A stretch of 64,000 nt of DNA, from assembly GCA_963580455.1 (NCBI GenBank), contig OY756960.1:3410001-3474000 (forward strand), in the 5' to 3' direction. The notes under the pieces were generated by a model. The model made no database searches, had not been told where the DNA came from, and was given only the letters and a program-made list of their open reading frames with translations. The position numbers and the translations under genes are program-made. This DNA comes from Euonymus europaeus. Its lineage: Eukaryota; Streptophyta; Magnoliopsida; Celastrales; Celastraceae. Below, piece after piece: positions 48,483 to 60,533 of this stretch. The stretch's first letter is position 1. Each line of letters begins with the position of its first letter.

Positions 48483-51400
48483 ATGATGGGAACACAGGGT
48501 GGTAAGTGGGATGAAGAGTACTCTGTCATTGGAGATGAAGCTGAAGTTCCAGTCATTGACTATGAGGATGACAAATCTGTTTGTAGTTATAATTCGATTG
48601 AGGAAGGCCCAGTCATAATTTCTGTGCCATTCCCTTTTGTGGGTGGAAAGCCTCAATCAATATTTGTGGGGGAAACTTCTGTGGATTCAATTACCATCAC
48701 AAACTCCACTGAAGATGCCGTGGACCTTTGGACTCAAATTTATGCCTCAAATCCCGAAGATTCGTTCACACTTTCTATAATGAAACCACCACGACCAGGT
48801 TCTGATGTAAACAGTGTTCGAGGCTTTTTAGAGGCTTTTAAATTAGAGGATAGAATGGTTCAGCTGGGAGAGACTCAAACACTTTGGCTTTCTTGCAAAC
48901 CAAAGGCAATTGGCTTACACACTACAATTGTGCATTTGGATGTGGGAAATGATAGGATAGAGCGAGTGGTCTTTCTCTTGGCTGAAGATAAAATATCCCA
49001 GTCCTTGGCATCACAGAAGCCTTTTTCTTTTTCAAAAGGCAGGCAAAATAAACATTTTGCTGTTGATAACTTTGTGGGGGGTTCTCGTCCCACAAGGGCA
49101 ACAGAACGAATTTTTAAGAATCGGCTTCCTCGGTATGATATTCCAATAGAAATTCGAGAAAATATAGAGAATAAGCAGATCCCTGATGTCATCTTTAGAG
49201 GTCTAACAATTAACACTTATGCTTATTACTTTAAAACGTTACTGGTTTTTGAAGAAATACAGATGGAGGTACCTTTTCTGTTTTTTGTTCCTTAGAAAAA
49301 AAACAGTAGCAATTTTGACATTATGTTTTTGTTTATATCATACTAAGTCTAGTACTTTGCTACTTCAGGAAGATATGCGAAGTCACAACATGGAGTCTGT
49401 TGCTATGAGGAAAAAGGGACCTTTTCTCACCCTGGAGGTCCCTGGGTTGGCTGAGAAAAGGCCCTCACTTGTCCACGGGGATTTTATTTTTGCCAAGCTT
49501 GCTTCTGATGCAGATGGCAGTCCTCCATATCAGGTTTTCATTTACTCATGGAAAATATATACCCTTATTGTACTCGTTTCTATAATGTCCGATTATCACA
49601 CCTCCATGTTTTGAAGAGTTTTAGCCGTAAAAATCCTCAACTCATGAGGAACAAGTGATGCATTGCATTGGTTTCCTTAATATGTGGAATCACATTATTT
49701 CCAGTTTTTTCCAGACCCTCTCTACGACTTGCACTGTGGTTCTTTATAAATTCTATAATTATGAAACCTGGATTATCCAAAAAAAATCGACAAAAATTGT
49801 TATTGAATGATCTCTTTCGTGTTTGGCTATTGCCCTGTTGTGATTGGTTCCAATATGAGTAATTCATACCATCAATATAGCAAGCAATTGATTTTTGATT
49901 CAGAAACAACGAAATGTGTTTTCCGGGTTACCTGTTCATGTTGTTAAATTTTAATTTTGTTGCCGATTACTTCTTTTTTTTCCCTTAACCTTTTCAAGAA
50001 AATTATGGTTTTCTGCAGGGCTACATCCATCGTGTTGAGGCTGATGAAGTGCATTTGAAATTTGATTCAGAATTTCACAAACACCATGCAGGCATCAACC
50101 TTTACAATGTACAGTTCACTTATAATCGGATCAATACAAGGAGGCTTTATCAGGCTGTTGATGCAGCTCAGGGGTTAGCAACAGAATTCCTATTTCCATC
50201 TGACACGTCTGAAAGGAGGCTGATTCATGAATCTCCTCTGGTACCCATTTCTTCGACTCTTAACGAGGAGCAGATGCATTGCACTGCTATGATTCTTGGG
50301 TGCAGGGGAGCTCCACCTTATGTGATATATGGGCCTCCAGGTACAGGAAAGACAGTGACACTTGTGGAAACCATACTTCAACTTTACAAATCTCGAAAGA
50401 ACTCGCGCATTCTAGTATGTGCGCCTTCCAACAGCGCAGCAGACCATTTGCTGGACAAAATTCTTTCAGAAAAGGCTGTTGATCTTCGTGAAGAAAACAT
50501 ATTTAGGCTTAATGCCTCTTCTCGTCCATATGAGGATGTCAAGCAGGATCATATCCGATTTTGCTTCTTTGATGAGCTTGTCTTCAAATGTCCCCCACTT
50601 CGTGCTCTCACGTGCTATCGAATCATTATATCAACTTACATGAGTGCATCTCTTCTTCATGCTGAAGGTGTTAAAAGGGGCCATTTCTCTCATATTTTCT
50701 TAGACGAGGCTGGCCAAGCTTCAGAACCAGAAAGCATGATCTCTATAGGCAACTTCTGCCAAAGGAAGACAGTTGTTGTTCTTGCTGGAGATCCTATGCA
50801 GTTAGGCCCAATAATATATTCCAGACATTCAGAGACGTACGGATTGGGAAAGTCCTACTTGGAGAGGCTGTATGAGAGTGAACCTTATAGCAGTGAAGAT
50901 GAAAACTACGTAACAAAATTGGTCCGAAATTACCGATCTCACCCTATAATTCTGGATCTCCCTTCAAAGCTGTTCTATCGAGGGCATTTGATGGCATGTA
51001 AAGATGATACAAGTTCATTCATGACTTCAGTGAACTTTCTGCCAAACAAAGAGTTCCCTGTTCTTTTCTTTGGCATCCAAGGCTGTGATGAGAGGGAAGG
51101 AAATAACCCATCATGGTTTAATCGATTTGAAGCAAGCAAGGTAGTAGAAGTTATCAAGAAGCTGACCATGGAGAGTGATGTAAGTGAGGACAGTATTGGG
51201 GTCATTACACCTTATCGGCAGCAAGTACTCAAACTGAAGAAAGCCTTTGACAATTTGGATATGCCTGGTATCAAGGTTGGAAGTGTTGAACAATTTCAAG
51301 GACAAGAAATGGAAGTTATTATCATATCTACTGTGCGTTCAACTGTCAAACACAATAACTTTGACAAAACCTACTGCTTGGGATTTTTGAGCAATCCAAG

Positions 51401-52245
51401 AAGGTTCAATGTGGCTATTACCCGTGCCATATCGCTGCTTGTTGTTATTGGTAATCCACACATAATCTGCAAGGTATGGCCTCTTCTGTGGCTTACTCCA
51501 GATTTAAGTCAATTGAACACCAAAGGAATAAAATAAACAACATAATATAAGAAACCTTGGAAAATTAACTTGAAGAGATACGTGAAATGATTAGGAAATA
51601 TCAAATGTTGTTTATAGAAGAATTAGATCTACCGTACTGAAACATAGACTGCTACATTATTCTGATAGGTTATTCGTGTACTGTGAGTTTTGAATGAGAG
51701 TATTGCTTTAATAAAATCTGAATGGCATTAGTAGATATATAGCCAACCAAAATGCATGTAACTAAGTTCTATTGAGTTGAGTATTATGTTTGAAAGAAAG
51801 AATGTTAGGTGCATAAACAAGATAATTTTGGAGCTGAAATGAAATTTGGTGTCTACACCTGGAGATCTTGGTATCGTTGATTACTGTATTTAGAAGAAAG
51901 CCGAGGACTCGGCTGTTTCCCCCTCTAATGTGCTGATGTGACCATTTTTGAAAACTGCAGGACCAATACTGGAATCAACTTCTTTGGTATTGTGCCGACA
52001 ACAACTCTTACGAAGGTTGTAAGATTCCTGAAAGAGAGGAGTGTGGCGGCAGTTATGACTTGGAAGACAGTTCCTTGAACTACTATGAAGGAGGAAACCC
52101 TCAGCCCTCTGAAGAAACTGAATGGCGCCAAGAGTCCTACCAGAACCCCAAGCCTGTTACAGATGAAGCTGAATGGGGCCAAGAGTCCTATGAGATCCCC
52201 CAGCCTGTTACAGATGAAGCTGAATGGTCTGACGGGTGGAAGTAG
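48483..52245 (+). CDS. SDE3: SDE3-type RNA helicase (RNA silencing)
   Basis: This is a superfamily 1 UPF1-like helicase, the plant relative of MOV10, acting with RDR6 and Argonautes in siRNA amplification and virus/transposon silencing. Four exons (48483-49268, 49369-49533, 50019-51473, 51961-52245) give 896 residues. The N-terminal region (about 1-320) has the beta-rich module ([20 protein letters not shown]). Walker A GPPGTGKT is at 422-429, [12 protein letters not shown] follows, the DEAG box is at about 546-549, then [27 protein letters not shown] and NVAITRA (motif VI). The C-terminal 94 residues are acidic with tandem repeats holding WG/GW ([14 protein letters not shown]), the Argonaute-binding hook known in Arabidopsis SDE3. 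The second Met codon directly follows the first; either could serve. Confidence 0.95.
52114..52242 (+). repeat. 51-bp tandem coding repeats encoding W-containing hook
   Basis: Units 52114-52164, 52165-52215 and a partial 52216-52242 share GAAGCTGAATGG(GG)CCAAGAGTCCTA and CCTGTTACAGAT. They encode E-x-EW-x-QESYxxPxPVTD. The near identity of units 1 and 2 points to a recent duplication. Confidence 0.9.
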
Positions 52246-52446
52246 AATCTGCTCGACAGCTGTTTTGGGAAGCAATATTTTCGTCTTTCCTCTCTTTTTT
52301 TTGGGTTCGATTACCTGGGAATTTGACAGTGGTTCTATTCAGGTCTGATTTGATTAGTGAAAAAGGATCAATGTAGTCAAACCTCTTAGGGTTGGAGTCA
52401 TAACTTGTTCTGGCATGAGGCGAAAAAGTTGTCTATTACTCTATAC

Positions 52447-52838
52447 CAGTGTTCTAAAACGCCCCGCCTACGCTCTAGGCAGTACTGAATAAGGGCAATT
52501 TCGTTGCTCTATACGGCCTGCCGTCTAGTCTCCGCCTAGAATCTCACTTAGAGTTCCGTCTAACCCGTTTAGAATCTCGTCTAGTCCGCTTAATTGTCAA
52601 AATTGCAACAACAAAGATAAAATGTTATCTTGAACTAACAAGTCATAATCTTATAATTGATATTAAAATGCAATAATCATATTGTATTTTCATTTCAATG
52701 TTCGTATGTCTCTATATAAGGGAGGAGTTGACTCAAATAAATGTTGAGTAACTGAACATATATGTATAAAATATTAGTTATATATACATCTACCAAACAA
52801 TTGTCTAGGCGCTAGCCTGGCGTCCGATTGGCACACTG
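52447..52838. mobile_element. 392-bp hAT-type MITE downstream of SDE3
   Basis: The ends are CAGTGTTCTAAAACGCC and, inverted, CAGTGTGCCAATCGG. An exact 8-bp duplication CTCTATAC flanks it (52439-52446 and 52839-52846). The GC-richer ends carry GTCTAG/CTAGGCG words; the centre is AT-rich. There is no coding capacity. The DNA from 52847 to 53143 has nothing else I can support. Confidence 0.85.
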
Positions 52839-53143
52839 CTCTATACCATTAAATCATGTCAATATTCTGTGACATAAATTGCTTATTTATGTATGCTTGC
52901 AATCGGATAGGCATGATGAAAAAAATTTGTATGAAATACACTATTTGGAAGGAAGAACAAAGCAGAAAAACTTACCCAAGAACTTTGAACTGTTTGTGGT
53001 AAGGTACAACAGTTGTTATTGCAGAAGTAGGCATCAATTCTGAGCACACCCAGATAAGGTATGAACTCAAATTTACAAACTGGGTATTTGCAAGTTTTCT
53101 TTACAGACTGGGAACAAATGTCAGTTTCTTGTCTACAACTTGA

Positions 53144-54177
53144 TCAAGAGAGAATTTCTGGAAAACCGCACATGAATAGCATCATAGCCGAGTGTAAGAT
53201 GACAAGAAATCCCACTACTCCAGGCAGCAAGCAACCATTGCTGTTGTATATCCTTCCTGTGGCAGATGAACTCATGGCAGGTTCTTCCATGGAGTTTGGT
53301 AATGCTGGTGAGCTTATGGCTGTTTCTGGTGACAAATGAGGTTCTGATGGCAAGCCTGTAGAAGATGTAACATTTCCAGAGCCTGCAAAAATAGTGATTA
53401 ACAGCTAAAAAAATATATGGTTGAAAAGTTAATCTGGAGAGAATATGATCCACTAATGGTCACTTCAAAACTGGATAATTAAGAGTGAACAAGAAATCCT
53501 AAACATAGTTTGTGGCTTACCAGGAATAGAAGGATTCGAGAAATTCGTATTTGTTCTGTTATCGAGAGGGGGCAGAGCAGCTGGAGTACAGAGGAGTTAA
53601 AATTGCATTGGAAATTTTGATGCGTTGTGATTAATCACAAATCAATATAATTAACCTAATTTAATCATTCCATTGTGTATGTACACGTATATGCCAGATT
53701 CTTCCTGAATTTAGATGTCGATACTCCTACATAAACCAAGATTGAAGCGAGAAGCGATCAAGATTCAAGAATTAATCAAGAACAAGAAATCCAACCTGAT
53801 GAGCAAAGTGAATCGAGAGATTCAGTGGTCGCCAAACTCGCGTTCCTCAGCGAACAGACCAAAGGGAGAGATAGCACTCTAGATTCGTTCAATGGAAATC
53901 CTAGGACCATAGGCTGCTTGAGAAGGTAACAGAGGCAGTTCTCGGCGCCGGCGTCAGTGGCAGAGGCAAACGCGTCACAGCACTTGGAAGGGGCAATGGA
54001 TGTAAAGTTGTTCGGCGCTGCAGATACGTATGGCAGGCACGGCGAGAACGAGATGAGTTCGTTGCCGCAACCTTCTTGCCCTGGCGGCTGTGGTGCCGAT
54101 GATTGTGCTACGGTGTTGCCGTACATGACTGCGACGGTGGAGGCAAGGAGAAGATAAATCGCGTTCGCAGAAACCAT
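53144..54177 (-). CDS. GPI-anchored non-specific lipid-transfer protein (LTPG)
   Basis: LTPGs bind lipids at the outer plasma membrane or wall and support cuticle wax and suberin export. Three exons (54177-53796, 53580-53521, 53382-53144) give 226 residues. A signal peptide (MVSANAIYLLLASTVAVMYG) precedes the eight-cysteine fold: GCGN, SPC, KCC, NCLC, PLVC and DSLC. A Ser/Pro/Thr-rich linker (about 135-195) and a hydrophobic tail (GVVGFLVILHSAMMLFMCGF) with small residues before it (SNGC) indicate a GPI anchor. The start was set at the first ATG (54177). It is a paralogue of the gene at 58198-58936 and of the pseudogene at 60534. The product is typical of LTPG/xylogen-like proteins; the exact subtype is unclear. 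Confidence 0.9.
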
Positions 54178-54900
54178 ACTCACGGCGAAGAGAGAGGAGT
54201 ATGTTTGGTCTTGGTCAGTTCTGGGTTCGTCAAGGACGGTTCAGGTTCTAGTAACAGATCAACAGGCGATGACGACAATGGCGGGAAACAGACTTGAGTA
54301 CGTAAACTTACCCTTTTGCCCTTCAATATTTACGTGATCTACCCTTTTATACATTCCATAGTCTTTAATTATTTTCAATTGTCCTTAAATAAATTAAGAT
54401 AATAATAGATAGAAAAAATTCAAAAAGGCAAGAAATACCAGTTGCATCATTTATTTTTTTAATCGTACTTCACTACAATTAACAATAAATCTTGCGTACT
54501 TGTGTCGAAGTTACATACTTTTATTGAATGTACCAATTTTACTTAACAATCTATATATTTACACACATATGACAATTCTCATAGGCGACATCCATATCAT
54601 CCGCATCCGAGGGCTGAAGCATAGTCTTTTTGATTTCTATGTTGCCATTGATTTGTATGAAACAGTGAAGTCCGCATGTGAGTTGCATTGTGTGCTCGTA
54701 CTCTTTCATATAATATTCATGGCAAATTATTTACCAGGTGAGTTGCATTGTGTACCCGTACTCTTGCTTGCGTGTTTGTTTTTCTATAAAAAAAAAACTT
54801 GCAGTTGGTGGACCCGCTGTAGTTTTAATTTGAAGGGTTCATAAAAAAAATTATTATGTGTTTTGATCGGAAATTACAATTCGAATGATTTTTTATTTTT
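54178..54900. other. Upstream region of LTPG gene 1
   Basis: This is the promoter side of the minus-strand LTPG. AT-rich DNA with no clear element other than the left target duplication of the Mutator insertion (TTTATTTTT, 54892-54900). A short open stretch at 54500-54844 has no recognisable product. Confidence 0.3.
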
Positions 54901-57900
54901 GGGGCAAGTAACGGTTTCACCCTTGTACTTTCAAAAAAAGGCCACTTGAGCCCCTAAACTTTTTTTTGGATCAAATGGACCCTTTTACTTAGCAAAGAAG
55001 GCCACGTTACCCCCTACGTATGTTTTCCGTCCAAAAAGTGGTGATGTGGCAGTTAAATGCTCACATGGAATTTTGATTTTTAAAAATTTAAAAATGATGT
55101 GGAGAAAAACGTATACACCATGGAACCCTAACATTCTAACTCCAAAATCCCTTATTCACTTAATTTGGAACCCTAGTTTTGTAACTCAATACTGCTCGTT
55201 GTTCTCCATTGTCTTCCTGGCTCTAAGAAGCTCATATTCACGTAATCCCGATGTTGTTGAGTCTAGTCGAGTAGGTATGTTCTTCATTATTTTCCTTTTC
55301 GGCACCAATTTTGTTTCATTGCTATGATGTGTTTCGATTTTATACTAGCCTCTGCCTGATTTAGTTATCCTATGGGTTTCAAAGATGGGTTCGATTATGG
55401 GTTCTGGGTTTGATTTTGAGGTTCGATTTTGGTTATAGTAATGGGTTCGATTGATTGATTCTGGATTTCATTTATGTTCTAGTCTTGATTATTGGTTTTG
55501 ATTTCGGGTCTCGATTTGATCATTTGGTTCAAATCTTTTTCTTGGTTTTGCTTCTTGATTTTGGTCATATTTCTGGGTTGTCCCTTATGGGTTCAATTGC
55601 GTGATTATTTGTGCTGACCTCCTCTCCCATTTCTTCTAGCTTGCAGTCTGTCTTCTAGAAATTGCGAACTTACTGGTGCTGGTATTTGTGGTATTATGCT
55701 TCCATTGTGAGGTAATTTCCTCATCGTTATAGTTTGTCGATCCCAATTAGGTGGTTTTGTGAGCATTGGTTTCATTTTTGCTGTTATTGTTTCCTAAATT
55801 GTGGTTCTGGTTGCTTAGCTCTGAAATTTGAGGCAGTGTTTTCTGCAATCTGTAGTGTTTTTTGGGTGCTTAGCTCTGGAATTAGAGGGATTTGTCTTGT
55901 ATTGGATTTGTGCTGCAATTTTTTTTATGGCTTTAATAGTTGCTATTTGTGCATTTAATAGTTGCTGCCATGAGCATTCCTTGGGAATTTTTGCTGCTTT
56001 TGAGGGCATGTCCTACTGTACTGGTTTCATTTCCCTTCAGAACTTGTAGCCATAGTAACTTTGTGTTTCTAATCATTATGTTAGGGTTTTCTGAAATGGT
56101 TAAGCATAAGGTCAGAGCATTTAGAAGAGAAGCTTTGCTAACTTATACGAGTTCTGATTCTGATCATAGCACTGATGAGTATGAAGAGGAGATCTTACCT
56201 GTAAACAACTCTTCTGAGGATGATGAAGAAGTAGTTAATGCTAGAGATAAGCTGAAGAAGTACGGCAGAGGGTGGCAATCTGTAGCTCTGTTACATGAGA
56301 ATGAGGATGAGATTACAGGACCTGATAAGGAGGGAGATGAGTCAATTGATGAGGAGATTGAAAATGCAGCTGCTGAGGTGCAAATGGATGATAGCAGTGA
56401 TGAGTCAGATTATGTTCCTAGTGAGTATTTTGAGTCTTCAGATCCAGGCATGGTGGAGGAAGCTTTGAGGTTAAATGTGGTAGATTTCAGTATGTTGTTA
56501 GATTGAGAGAGGGAGTGTGTTCATGTGGTGCTTGGGAGCTATCTGGAATTCCATGTCCTCATGCAATACGTGCAGTGCATGACAATGGTGAGAAAGCTGA
56601 AAATTATATCAACTTATGGTATAGGACACCTACATACATGAGAGCTTATCAGAGGCCACTAGAACCTATAAGGGGGGAAAATATGTGGCCAATAAGTGAT
56701 GAAGATGCAGTTGTCCCTCCAAAGCTAAGGAAGATGCCGGGTAGACCTAAGAAAAAAAGGAAAAGGGAACATAATGAGATGGTTGTCAAGCATAAGATGT
56801 CCCGAGAAGGAAGGAGCATGACTTGTCATGTTTGCAAGGGAAAAGGACATAATGCAAGAAGCAAGACTTGTCCGGGTAGGGGAGGTAGTAGCAGTCAGAG
56901 GAGTGAAATAACTGACCTAACCGAGACTCCTACACCAACACAAGAGGGTCTTGGTTCTGCTAATGCTCCTCCTGTTAGTGCTTCGACAAGAACTAGTGGC
57001 TCAAGCAATAAATATGTTAGTCCTTTCCACAAGGAAAATAGGCCAAAGACCAAGCCAAGGAAGAGTGTGCTTACTGGCATAGGCCTCTACATCAATCCTG
57101 AAACTGGACGTTCCATTTTGAATGTAAGTCTATTAAAATTTTCTCCATTTATTATGCTTGAAATAATGGTTGAATGTGATTATGGTTTTTATTGTTTGTA
57201 GCCTGGAACATCTATGTCGAGGGTCATCGATCGTGGAAGTAAACAATCCAAGACAGGATCCAATGACAAGAGCCATCCAGAACAGTAGTATTGGTTTATG
57301 CATTGAGTGTTGGTTTGTATTCATGGATTGGTTTATGCATTGAGAGCTGGTTTTCTGTTGGTTTATGCATTGAGAGTTGTTTTTCTGTTGGATTTTATGG
57401 ACTTATGTTACATTGACTGTTGGTTTGTATTCATGGATTGGTTTGAGATTTTATTCATGTTGGTTTCTGCCCAGGAGCGTATGAAACTGATTACCTTGAT
57501 TTTTCTGTTTGAGATGTGTTGGATTGTATGAAACTGATTTTAATACAGGGGCTCATTTGAACCACTTTTCTGGAGTACAGGGGCTTATTTGGCCTACTTA
57601 TTCTATAAGGGCTTCAATGACCCTTCTCAATCAGTTAAATGAGCTGAAAAAATGCTTCGAAATTATACTTCAGAATTTTTAAATGCCACGTGTCATCATT
57701 TCAATGCCACATAATTTTTTTTCCACATCAATATTTATTTATTAGAATTACAAATTCCATGTCAACACTTAACTGCCACATCAGCCCTTCTTGGATGGAA
57801 AACATGTCAAGGGGTAACGTGACCTTCTTTGCTAAGTAAAAGGGTCAATTTGATCCAAAAAACAATTTAGGGGCTTAAGTGATCCTTTTTTGAAAGTACA

Positions 57901-57923
57901 AGGGCGAAACCGTTACTTGTCCC
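54901..57923 (+). mobile_element. Complete non-autonomous Mutator-like element (3023 bp)
   Basis: Its terminal inverted repeats of about 170 bp (54901-55073 and 57753-57923) are nearly identical, starting GGGGCAAGTAACGG and GGGACAAGTAACGG (inverse at right). The 9-bp target duplication TTTATTTTT flanks it (54892-54900, 57924-57932). It carries two non-contiguous parts of a MuDR-type transposase (56095-57288), but the catalytic core is gone, so it would need a transposase in trans. It sits between two LTPG genes. Confidence 0.92.
56095..57288 (+). pseudogene. Internally deleted MULE transposase (N-terminus plus SWIM C-terminus)
   Basis: The N-terminal part (56095 to about 56488) is acidic (MVKHKVRAFRREALLTYTSS onward, many D/E/S). 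The C-terminal part starts QYVVRLREGVCSCGAWELSG with the SWIM zinc finger CSC...C.H (GIPCPHAIRAV), then NLWYRTPTYMRAYQRPLEPI, a basic KKKRKREH patch, a CCHC knuckle (MTCHVCKGKGHNARSKTCPG) and a Ser/Thr tail. It has a real-looking intron (57124-57201) and ends at 57288. The DDE core normally between the two parts is missing; the junction near 56488 is frame-shifted. The 3' part could still be translated from an internal Met (56503). Confidence 0.85.
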
Positions 57924-58197
57924 TTTATTTTTTTATTATCTCAAAACAAAAGGCTTATGAAAGAAGTTTGAGCAGAGATGAACCAAAAAAGGCTTATGGG
58001 TTCATTAATAATAAACAAACAATAATTCATAATAAAAATGGTTTATTTTACACAATAATCACTAAATGTGACATTTTACCAACCCCAAAGAATATATCAA
58101 AACCCCAAAGAATAATTCAACAAGCATATGGACTACATAAAAAATAAATGTAGAATCCCTTATAGTTTAATTTCTGTATATATCCTAATCAAACAAT

Positions 58198-58936
58198 CTA
58201 CAAGTACTTGAAAATTGCAAATCCTAACGTCGCAATTAGCAGAAGGGCCGGTGAAGTGCTGTGAGAGGGAAAAGCAGCTGATGTTGGGTTGCTACCGCTA
58301 ACAGTAGTAGTTGTGGTTGGGGTTCCAGCATCGGCTGTCGGTGATGGCGGTGTGAGGAGCGGGGTTGTGTCCGATTCTGGTGGTGAAGCTGATGAAGTCG
58401 GTTCAGGAACAGCAGAAGCTCTAGGGGAGAGATTCGGGCCTAGCGCAGTCGGACCTGGAGCTGGAATTGGTGAACCAGAAGCTGCAAATAAAGGACAAAT
58501 TATGTGTAATCACTCTTGATTAACATTGTAAACAAACATAACTAGTACATATATATATATATATGTGGTTTAATTTTAGACTTTTAGTGTTACCAGCTTT
58601 GCATTGGACAGGAACGCTGGGCATGTTACAAGCTCGAGGAAGAGAGATAGCCAAGGTTCTGTTGATCGGAATCTGGAAAGGAACACTTCCAGTAACAATG
58701 AGGCAGAAACAGTCCATGCTACCACCAGTGAGGGACTTAAGTGCATTGCAACAATCTGCAGTTGGTGATGTACCAGAAGCAGTGCTGTTTGTAACAAAAT
58801 TCATGCAAGGAGTGAGGGCAGACAGCGCAGAAGGCGAGCACGGTGTATTGATTTGGCCGTAAACTGGCATCATCAAGACCACCAAACCCACGGTCAGAAT
58901 CGGAACCAGGCGCGGAAAAGGAACCAATGAGTCCAT
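58198..58936 (-). CDS. GPI-anchored non-specific lipid-transfer protein (LTPG)
   Basis: Two exons (58936-58594 and 58481-58198) give 208 residues. The signal peptide (MDSLVPFPRLVPILTVGLVV, cleavage probably after VYG) is followed by the eight-cysteine motif: PCSP, TPCMNF, DCCN, DCFC, RACN and VQCK. A long Pro/Ser/Thr linker (APGPTALGPNLSPRASAVPE onward) leads to a hydrophobic GPI-signal tail (SPALLLIATLGFAIFKYL). Plausible N-glycosylation sites are NST and NRT. It probably faces the apoplast and helps lipid deposition. Same strand as the LTPG at 53144, 4 kb away, with the Mutator element between them. The (TA)n tract in the intron (58547-58564) is polymorphism-prone. Confidence 0.93.
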
Positions 58937-60533
58937 TGGAATTTTGGTTGTAAGATGGATGATTTGAAGAGCTTGAATTTTCTTGGTGAAGGAAAGAAGA
59001 GATTATTGGGTTTTGAGGAGGATAGGTGTTGTGGGAAGGAGAAGGGGGAGGGAATTTATATAGATGGAGAGGTTTTGGTGGGAGAAGTGGAGATGTTGGT
59101 TTTGTGGTTGGTGTGTCGAAGCTCAACTACCTTAACGAACTTTTATGAAACAGAGGAGTCTTTGTTAAACAAATGTGATATTTTGTGGGACCTGCTTTGA
59201 CTACACTCGATGCTTCATCAGTGTCCGCTGCTATTGGCCACCTATACAAGTCAGACGTTCTCTTCTGTAAATGAAAAACCAAATCATATGAATTTGGAAG
59301 GAAGTGAGTTCGATTCTCACTGAAAATATTAGTCTTGTAATTATGTGTTAGGCTTTGATCTAACTTATGCTATTGTCAAGTGGAAAACTCATGCGTGCGT
59401 GGACTTGACGGTCCAAATTTAGGCTCATATCAAATATTCAAAGAACAAGCCGGTATGGATTCATTTTCTTGGTTACCAAAACAAAGAAAGACATTTACTT
59501 GTTTCAACTTCACTAAAGGGCTTTGCTTTCCTACATTTACTTCTTAAATGGCTTTGTTTGAACACTATATTTACTATTTAACCAAACTGTATGGATTTAG
59601 AAGCTATTGAGTTCGATTCTCACTAAAAATAATACTTTTGTGACCATGTGCTAGATTTTGATCCAACTTATGCTATCGTTAAGTAGAAAACTTATGTGTA
59701 TGCGCAGGCTTGATGATGCAAATTTAGACTCATATCAAATGTCTAAATCACAAAATAGTATGAAGACATTTTCTCGGTTACCGAAACAAATAAAGACATT
59801 TACTTGTTTCAGCTTATTATTCACATTTCCATGAACGTCAGATTACAACAATGACGGCATGGACAAACGACGACAGTCTAGCCAAGTCCTGCCCATAAAT
59901 TATTCAGAGACTGCCCTAGTTCCAATTATGCACAAAAACCTACCGATATCACACCGGCTGCCGCAATCTTGTATCAATTTTTTTCCCTTATTTTTCACGG
60001 CTGTAGACGTCTACCAAGTTGGCCTCAATCCCACTTATCACAACCAGCAAATTGTTTAGGGTATGCCTTTTCCTAATATTTTGGCCGTCAAGGATGGCTG
60101 CGAATTTAATTATTGATAATCACTTAAGGGTTTAGGTGAACTACTTGCATTCCTTAAGGACACCTATGACTCCAAAGCTAACTTGCACACAAAGTCAGCT
60201 TTCTATATTTAGGGGCAATGTGATTATGTGAACATGAGCATTATAGTTACAGTATCTAGATTGAAAATTTTGTAAAAATGATTCATGTAACTTGGTAAGT
60301 AATGCATTAATCTGCCACGTCGACACGTAGCGGGTTTACTATAATTGTAAAGTCTTACCTCATTTTTGCCTTTCTTGTTCACCAAATGCTACTTAAGTTG
60401 GAAATTACCAAAAATAATTGATCATCCAGCAAATCCATATAAATTCCAATGCCAGGCATACCGGTGAAAACAACTTAACTAGAGCACACCTTCACCGGCC
60501 GGATATTACTTAGGAACAATTGTCACACTATCC
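58937..60533. other. Intergenic region between divergent LTPG loci
   Basis: This is the promoter side of the minus-strand LTPG and of the plus-strand LTPG pseudogene. It contains the two SINE-like repeat units described separately. Otherwise there is no feature I can support; a short open frame at 59859-60059 is not recognisable. Confidence 0.35.
59276..59815 (+). repeat. Two SINE-like units in direct orientation
   Basis: Units at about 59276-59515 and 59575-59815 share roughly four-fifths of their bases, including GAGTTCGATTCTCACT (a Pol III B-box-like word), AACTTATGCTAT, TTTAGxCTCATATCAAAT and AAGACATTTACTTGTTTCA. A third related, diverged sequence with GGGTCTTGAATTCAACCCC lies at about 63595-63765. 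tRNA-derived SINE origin is inferred from the B-box only. Confidence 0.45.

Noticed and set aside
59300..59330. Possible tRNA gene (GTTCGATTC word)
   Set aside because: Only a B-box-like word is present; no acceptor stem, A box or anticodon arm can be folded, so it is listed as SINE-like.
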